64,000 nucleotides of DNA from contig NC_008576.1 of NCBI RefSeq assembly GCF_000014865.1, forward strand, positions 1,889,501 to 1,953,500. Reading direction: 5' to 3'. Positions within the stretch are counted from its first letter, which is position 1, and each line of letters begins with the position of its first letter. A program made the translations under genes and the position numbers. This DNA is from Magnetococcus marinus MC-1 (GTDB lineage Bacteria; Pseudomonadota; Magnetococcia; Magnetococcales; Magnetococcaceae). The notes under the pieces are model-generated. The model was not told the origin of the DNA. It saw only the letters and a list, made by a program, of their open reading frames with translations, and did not search any database. Of the stretch, positions 60,901 to 64,000 are shown piece by piece.

Positions 60901-61322
60901 CGTGTGAGCGGGCCGACCACGCCCTGCGCCATGGCGAGGCCCAGCGGCTGGCGCAACTGCGGGATCGGCTGGAGGATGGCTTGCTGGCGTTGGTGCCCGG
61001 TGCCAAACGCAATGGCCCCCCACACAATCGCCTGCCCAATACGCTTAATCTAACCCTGCCGGGCATCCGGGGCGAGTCGTTGGTGTTGGTCATGGAGCGG
61101 CAGGGTGTCTATTTCTCTTCGGGTTCAGCCTGCAAGTCGGGCAATCCCGACCCCTCCCATGCACTGTTGGCCATGGGGATCTCCCCCGCCGATGCCCACT
61201 GTTCGGTGCGCTTTTCGCTAGGCTCTGGAACGACCCTCGCTCAGCTGGAACGGCTGCTGGCGCTGTTTAAGGAGACCCTCGCCGACACCATGGGTAGCAT
61301 CCGCTTTGTCAGTTGTCGATAG
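57915..61322 (+). CDS. Fusion: molybdopterin oxidoreductase + cysteine desulfurase
   Basis: 1135 residues in one open frame. Residues about 1-715 are a complete bis-MGD oxidoreductase: Cys18, 21, 25 and 51 for a [4Fe-4S] cluster, a likely Mo-ligand Cys156 (GALCYVSF), VIDPRRSESCVEADAQW and PIRPGTDGALALGM, ending with a cofactor domain. After a 30-residue acidic linker, residues about 747-1135 form a NifS/IscS-type cysteine desulfurase: YLDHNATTPMDE, FTGGGSEADNLAL, PLP lysine 949 in SLSAHKIHGPKGVGAL, GGSQEWGLRAGTENV, and the persulfide Cys1073 in SSGSACKSGNPDPSHALLAMG. Both sets of key residues look intact. The fusion suggests that sulfur mobilised from cysteine is delivered in cis to the molybdenum cofactor, a job done in E. 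coli by IscS and FdhD for formate dehydrogenase; this is inference. Confidence 0.9.
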   Translation: MSQSPLQTSSSQSRDGMCGICPAGCWVRVHYAGETMVAVEPRPDHPLGMICRIGRKSPNIVYDPQRLQTPLKRVGPKGSYAFEPISWDEAMATIASRLQQTKAQHGAEATAIYTGRGSFDMAMCDLFQPADVAVSSASSVLFPFGSPNTLGVGALCYVSFAMIAPHVTFGEMLISLETDLPQSELIVLWGANPATDSPPMAHGQILAAKQRGAEVLVIDPRRSESCVEADAQWYPIRPGTDGALALGMIHVLIEEELYDENFVKNWTLGFEELAQYVQHFHPDVVAEITGVPAEQVRNIARKIANAAGACPVMYTGLEYSDSGVQAIRAVFTLWALAGQLDVPGGLLIRMKENQFPQNRTHLIKNPGADKALGRDRFPVYSAYRGESHAIALPQSVLQGTPYKVRDLIVLGGSLITSWPDPELWKRTLNALEFLVVIDRYHTADSAYADIVLPATTLYECRSFMRYGPMFAIREKLVPPVGEARNDFLILAELAQRLGYGHLYPQTEAAILERALEGSGFTLEQVQAAGGVVQLESQMMQYKKWEKGRLREDGKPGFATPSGKFEIASSLLVEHGYDALPVYTEPQEGPLARPDLARHFPLVLNTGARTYYDFRSQHHGVKGLAEQQPDPRVTMNHEDAAQRGIQNGDWVWVSSPRGEVKYRARVTDAIVKGSVDANMGGGGPVGPAPWQACNVNALTDPEHYDPISGFPIYKTLLCQIRKAADADAQFMEIEEPDRGPTLADTPGVQQVIYLDHNATTPMDETVIAAMRPYLESAFGNPSSIHGLGVKARHGVEAARRQVAQLLGSTARRIIFTGGGSEADNLALRGVVARYPGQSCHIITSAVEHPAILACCAALARQGHRITYLPVDAQGVVNQDAYVDALTPQTTLVSIMAANNETGTLQPIQAMAAQARAMGVLFHSDGVQALGKIPLNVDDLGVDLLSLSAHKIHGPKGVGALYLRKGVEIEPLIAGGSQEWGLRAGTENVAGIVGFGKACERADHALRHGEAQRLAQLRDRLEDGLLALVPGAKRNGPPHNRLPNTLNLTLPGIRGESLVLVMERQGVYFSSGSACKSGNPDPSHALLAMGISPADAHCSVRFSLGSGTTLAQLERLLALFKETLADTMGSIRFVSCR

Positions 61323-61337
61323 TGCCATACAGAAGTG

Positions 61338-61374
61338 GGGGGGGTGGAAATCCCCTTCCACCCCCCCTTTTTTT
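61338..61374 (+). terminator. Intrinsic terminator of the fusion gene
   Basis: Stem GGGGGGGTGGAA / TTCCACCCCCCC (12 bp) with a six-base loop, then seven T. Confidence 0.92.
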
Positions 61375-61399
61375 CCAGTCGGTCGTTTGTCCCTCTGCC

Positions 61400-62446
61400 T
61401 TAGTTGCTTTTACCCACCCGCATAAAATGGACGCTAAACCGCTGTTGGGCATCCATCCAAAGCGCCTCGGAGTGAAAACCGGCACGGCTTGCCAGATCCC
61501 GGAAAGCGGTAACGGCATATTTATAGGAGCTCTCCGTATGGATGCGCTCACCCTTGGCAAACTGGAAATGCCGCCCCCCAACGGGGATAGTCTGATCCTT
61601 AATACTGGTTAAGTGCATCTCGATACGGCTGAGGCTTTCATTAAAAAAGGCATGGTGGGTAAAGTTTTCTAAGGGAAAATGGCCCGCAGCCTCGCGATTA
61701 ATGCGGGTGAGCAGATTAAGGTTAAACTGAGCCGTAACCCCCTGGGCATCATTATAAGCGGCATTCAGTACAGCGGGATCTTTGGGCAGATCAACCCCAA
61801 TGATTAACCCACCCCCCGGACCCAGCAGCTTGGCAATACGCTCCAATAGTACCATCGCATCCTGGGGTTCAAAATTGCCGATGCTTGAGCCTGGGAAAAA
61901 GGCCAGCCTTGGGGCATCCTCTTCAATGGCGGGTAGATGGAAATCCTTAGAATAGTCGGCACAAACGGGGAAAACGGCTGTGTCAGGAAAGCTCTGGGCG
62001 AGAGATTCTGCCGACTCCAACAAATGTTGGCGGGAGATATCTATGGGGACATAGGCCGCAGGTTTTAAAGCCTCTAACAGCAGCCTTACCTTTAGACTGC
62101 TGCCACTGCCAAGCTCCACCAACACCGAGCCTGTGCCGGCCAATTGAGCCATCTCGGCACCATGGTGGCGGATAAGCTCGATTTCAGTTCGGGTGGGGTA
62201 ATATTCGGGCAGCTGGGTAATGGCATCAAACAGTCTTGAGCCCTGGGCATCATAAAAAAATTTGGGCGAAATCTGCTTGGGAGTACAGGCCAGACCTTGC
62301 AGCACTTCGGCCTTGAGTTCCGCTAAAGTGGGGTGGGTATCATAAAAACCCCGGATCGTGCCATATTGCGGGGGGCGTTGCGCCCTAAGCTCCCGCAAAG
62401 CGTGTGCGGTAAAACCGTGGGTGGCGGCGTCGTGCTGAGTATCCAT
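61400..62446 (-). CDS. egtD: EgtD-like L-histidine N-alpha-methyltransferase
   Basis: 348 residues of the EgtD (DUF2260) family, which trimethylates histidine to hercynine in ergothioneine synthesis. Family landmarks: SPKFFYDAQGSRLFDAITQLPEYYPTRTE, SAM-binding LVELGSGSSLKVRLLLEAL, PIDISRQHL, FFPGSSIGNFEP, IGVDLPKD and the substrate-side HTESSYKYAVTAF. The sulfoxide synthase gene egtB, usually beside it, is not in the window. It is convergent with the molybdoenzyme fusion. Confidence 0.9.
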   Translation of the reverse strand: MDTQHDAATHGFTAHALRELRAQRPPQYGTIRGFYDTHPTLAELKAEVLQGLACTPKQISPKFFYDAQGSRLFDAITQLPEYYPTRTEIELIRHHGAEMAQLAGTGSVLVELGSGSSLKVRLLLEALKPAAYVPIDISRQHLLESAESLAQSFPDTAVFPVCADYSKDFHLPAIEEDAPRLAFFPGSSIGNFEPQDAMVLLERIAKLLGPGGGLIIGVDLPKDPAVLNAAYNDAQGVTAQFNLNLLTRINREAAGHFPLENFTHHAFFNESLSRIEMHLTSIKDQTIPVGGRHFQFAKGERIHTESSYKYAVTAFRDLASRAGFHSEALWMDAQQRFSVHFMRVGKSN

Positions 62447-62589
62447 AAAATAAGGCCTTGTTCATAAAATAGCAGATCCGTATGAAGATCCCTGCTTGGG
62501 AACCTTATAATTAAGGATGGGCATTCCTACGTCAACCAGGGAGTGAAAAATGGCCCTGAATTGTTACCGAAAAGTCATCATTAAAGGCA

Positions 62590-64000
62590 TTATTGGGGAT
62601 CCGCTAGGGTGTAGAGGGGGATTGGCTCGGAAATGCCTTTTAACGTTGCGATGGTGACTTGCCGCACAGGCAGGGTGTGGGCCACCGCATCGGCCACCGA
62701 TTGGGAGAAAAGTAAGCTGGGATTGGGGGCTTTGGTCATGGACTCAATGCGGGCAGCCATGTTGACGTTGTGACCGATGACGGTAAACTCCAAACGGTCG
62801 GTACTGCCGATATAACCCGCCACCACCTCGCCATGGTGCAAACCAATGCCATTATTAAGGGTGGGTGCCCCCTTGGCCCGTTGTTTTTCATTAAAATCGG
62901 CTAAGGCGACCTGCATGGCTTGGGCAGCCAGCACCGCTTGCAACTGGGCGGGCTGGTCATGATGGCCGAGCCCAAACAGCGCCAAGATGGCATCGCCAAT
63001 AAATTTATCAATCATACCACCATGCTGCTGGATAACCTGCACCATGACGCTCAAATAGCTGTTGAGCAGCTCGGTGAGGGCTTCGGGGGGGAGCGACTCC
63101 GAGAGTGGGGTGAATTGGCGTAAATCTGCCATCATAATGGTGATCTCTTTACGCTCTCCGCCCATTTGAATGGCCTGCTCGCCTTGGCTAAAACGCTGGA
63201 TAAAGGCATCGGCCACCTGAGGATTAACAAAGCGGCCAAAGGCATCACGGATGCGCTCCCGTAACAGTAAGCCCTGTCCCATCTCATTTAAGCCCTGGGC
63301 CATGCTGCCCAACTCATCAGCCCGTGAGCTGTCTACCCGCACGCCAAAATGGCCCTGCGTAACCTGTTGTAGGGCCTCGGTTAGCGCGGTACAATCGCGG
63401 TGCAGTGCGCGACCATAGTGCCACGCCACAAACAGGGCGCCCCCCACAAAGCAGATGGCCAAAAAGAGCACCTCAAAGGCGGCGCTGCGGGCCAGATAGC
63501 CTTCATAAACAAATCGGAAACTGATGAGGGTCATCACCAGTGCCGGTACAATGGTAAAAGCGGCAAACGCTTCTAACAGGCGAATGGTAATGCGCTCCTG
63601 ACCTTGTCCAAGGTGAGCGAAGCGGCGCATGTGCTGTTCCAGCAAGATATATTCGAGCTGCGCCAGCAGCCCAGCCCCTAAAGCCCAATAACCCACCAGT
63701 AATTTGAGATAACTGCTCCAGTGAAAAGCGGTGCCGTAGACCTGCCAACAGACCAAACAGGCCAACACGCCCGTCACCAGCCAGTTGAGGACCGATAGCC
63801 TAAATTGCTGACGTGCTGGGGAAATGCCATGGGATGGTTTATGAAAACGGCGCAGCATCCACACCCGTAGCCCAATTTGTACCACAGCAATGGTCGATAG
63901 GGTGGTAAACAGATGCAGAAAATTGACCTTATCAATGAAGGGGCAAACTTGTTTGCCGTAAAAGCTTAAAAAAAGCACCGCCACTCCGGCGAGGGCATGC
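62590..64000 (-). CDS. Membrane-bound class III adenylate/guanylate cyclase, N-terminus outside window
   Basis: The frame stays open to the right edge, so the start may lie beyond it; the first in-frame start codon inside is a GTG at 63984. About six membrane helices (first 200 residues) lead to a HAMP domain (about 200-250) and a catalytic domain (about 275-450). Metal Asp residues are seen in IMMADLRQFTPLSE and KFIGDAILALFG, the adenine-selecting Lys in IDKFIGD, and the transition-state Asn/Arg in NVNMAARIE. It should make cAMP, judging from the Lys; the partner residue is less clear. Confidence 0.88.
   Translation of the reverse strand, partial: HALAGVAVLFLSFYGKQVCPFIDKVNFLHLFTTLSTIAVVQIGLRVWMLRRFHKPSHGISPARQQFRLSVLNWLVTGVLACLVCWQVYGTAFHWSSYLKLLVGYWALGAGLLAQLEYILLEQHMRRFAHLGQGQERITIRLLEAFAAFTIVPALVMTLISFRFVYEGYLARSAAFEVLFLAICFVGGALFVAWHYGRALHRDCTALTEALQQVTQGHFGVRVDSSRADELGSMAQGLNEMGQGLLLRERIRDAFGRFVNPQVADAFIQRFSQGEQAIQMGGERKEITIMMADLRQFTPLSESLPPEALTELLNSYLSVMVQVIQQHGGMIDKFIGDAILALFGLGHHDQPAQLQAVLAAQAMQVALADFNEKQRAKGAPTLNNGIGLHHGEVVAGYIGSTDRLEFTVIGHNVNMAARIESMTKAPNPSLLFSQSVADAVAHTLPVRQVTIATLKGISEPIPLYTLADPQ

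Overview
The window is a gene-dense bacterial chromosome segment with about 40 supportable protein genes and no rRNA, tRNA or CRISPR. The gene set points to a Gram-negative proteobacterium with a heptose-containing LPS inner core. PstC and PstA carry the long N-terminal extensions usual in Alphaproteobacteria. The mixture (alphaproteobacterial Pst permeases, an acnB-type aconitase, enterobacterial-style hldE/hldD/waaC/waaF, many sensory proteins) would fit a deep-branching group such as Magnetococcales. That placement is an inference, not something the sequence proves.

Layout. 1-5.3 kb: signalling, with a histidine kinase cut by the left edge, a response regulator fused to a serine-kinase-type ATPase domain, and a convergent Cache/GAF/HD-GYP c-di-GMP phosphodiesterase. 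6.2-13.2 kb: phosphate uptake, with a Pho-box-like promoter, pstC-pstA-pstB-phoU, a periplasmic rhodanese, and pstS alone on the opposite strand. 13.6-19.2 kb: typA, a WaaG-like glycosyltransferase, sixA and an M20 peptidase. 19.2-19.8 kb: a gene-free gap with a possible small RNA. 19.8-26.7 kb: a tightly overlapping minus-strand LPS operon, gmhB-hldE-hldD-waaF-lpxL-waaC-GT2. 26.8-35.9 kb: a DUF3108 protein, then pyrG-kdsA-gcvT-gcvPA-gcvPB-eno. 36.3-37.9 kb: a complete IS4-type insertion sequence sitting in the seventh codon of a MerR-type regulator gene. 38.8-46.4 kb: sppA, acnB, a VOC protein, an orphan small protein, a Kef-type antiporter and a small membrane protein. 46.4-51 kb: a nested inverted-repeat element, trmJ-rsmE, hflK-hflC-DUF2065 and yceD.

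51-53.3 kb is the most obvious accessory island: an AAA ATPase and a DUF4276 (Toprim-like) protein, translationally coupled and bracketed by two nearly identical 119-bp direct repeats rich in GCGAAGC hairpins. It looks like a two-gene defence cassette of the general OLD/RloAB/PARIS style. 53.5-64 kb: a large membrane GT-C-type protein, two divergent molybdopterin enzymes, egtD, and a class III nucleotide cyclase running off the right edge. One of the molybdopterin enzymes is fused in frame to a complete cysteine desulfurase.

Functionally, the LPS operon, kdsA and the WaaG-like gene all supply the heptose/Kdo inner core. The pst genes, phoU and possibly sixA belong to phosphate or phosphorelay physiology. 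The 55.7-62.4 kb block has a sulfur/molybdenum theme. The best candidates for undescribed biology are the Mo-enzyme/cysteine desulfurase fusion and the repeat-bracketed ATPase/DUF4276 cassette.
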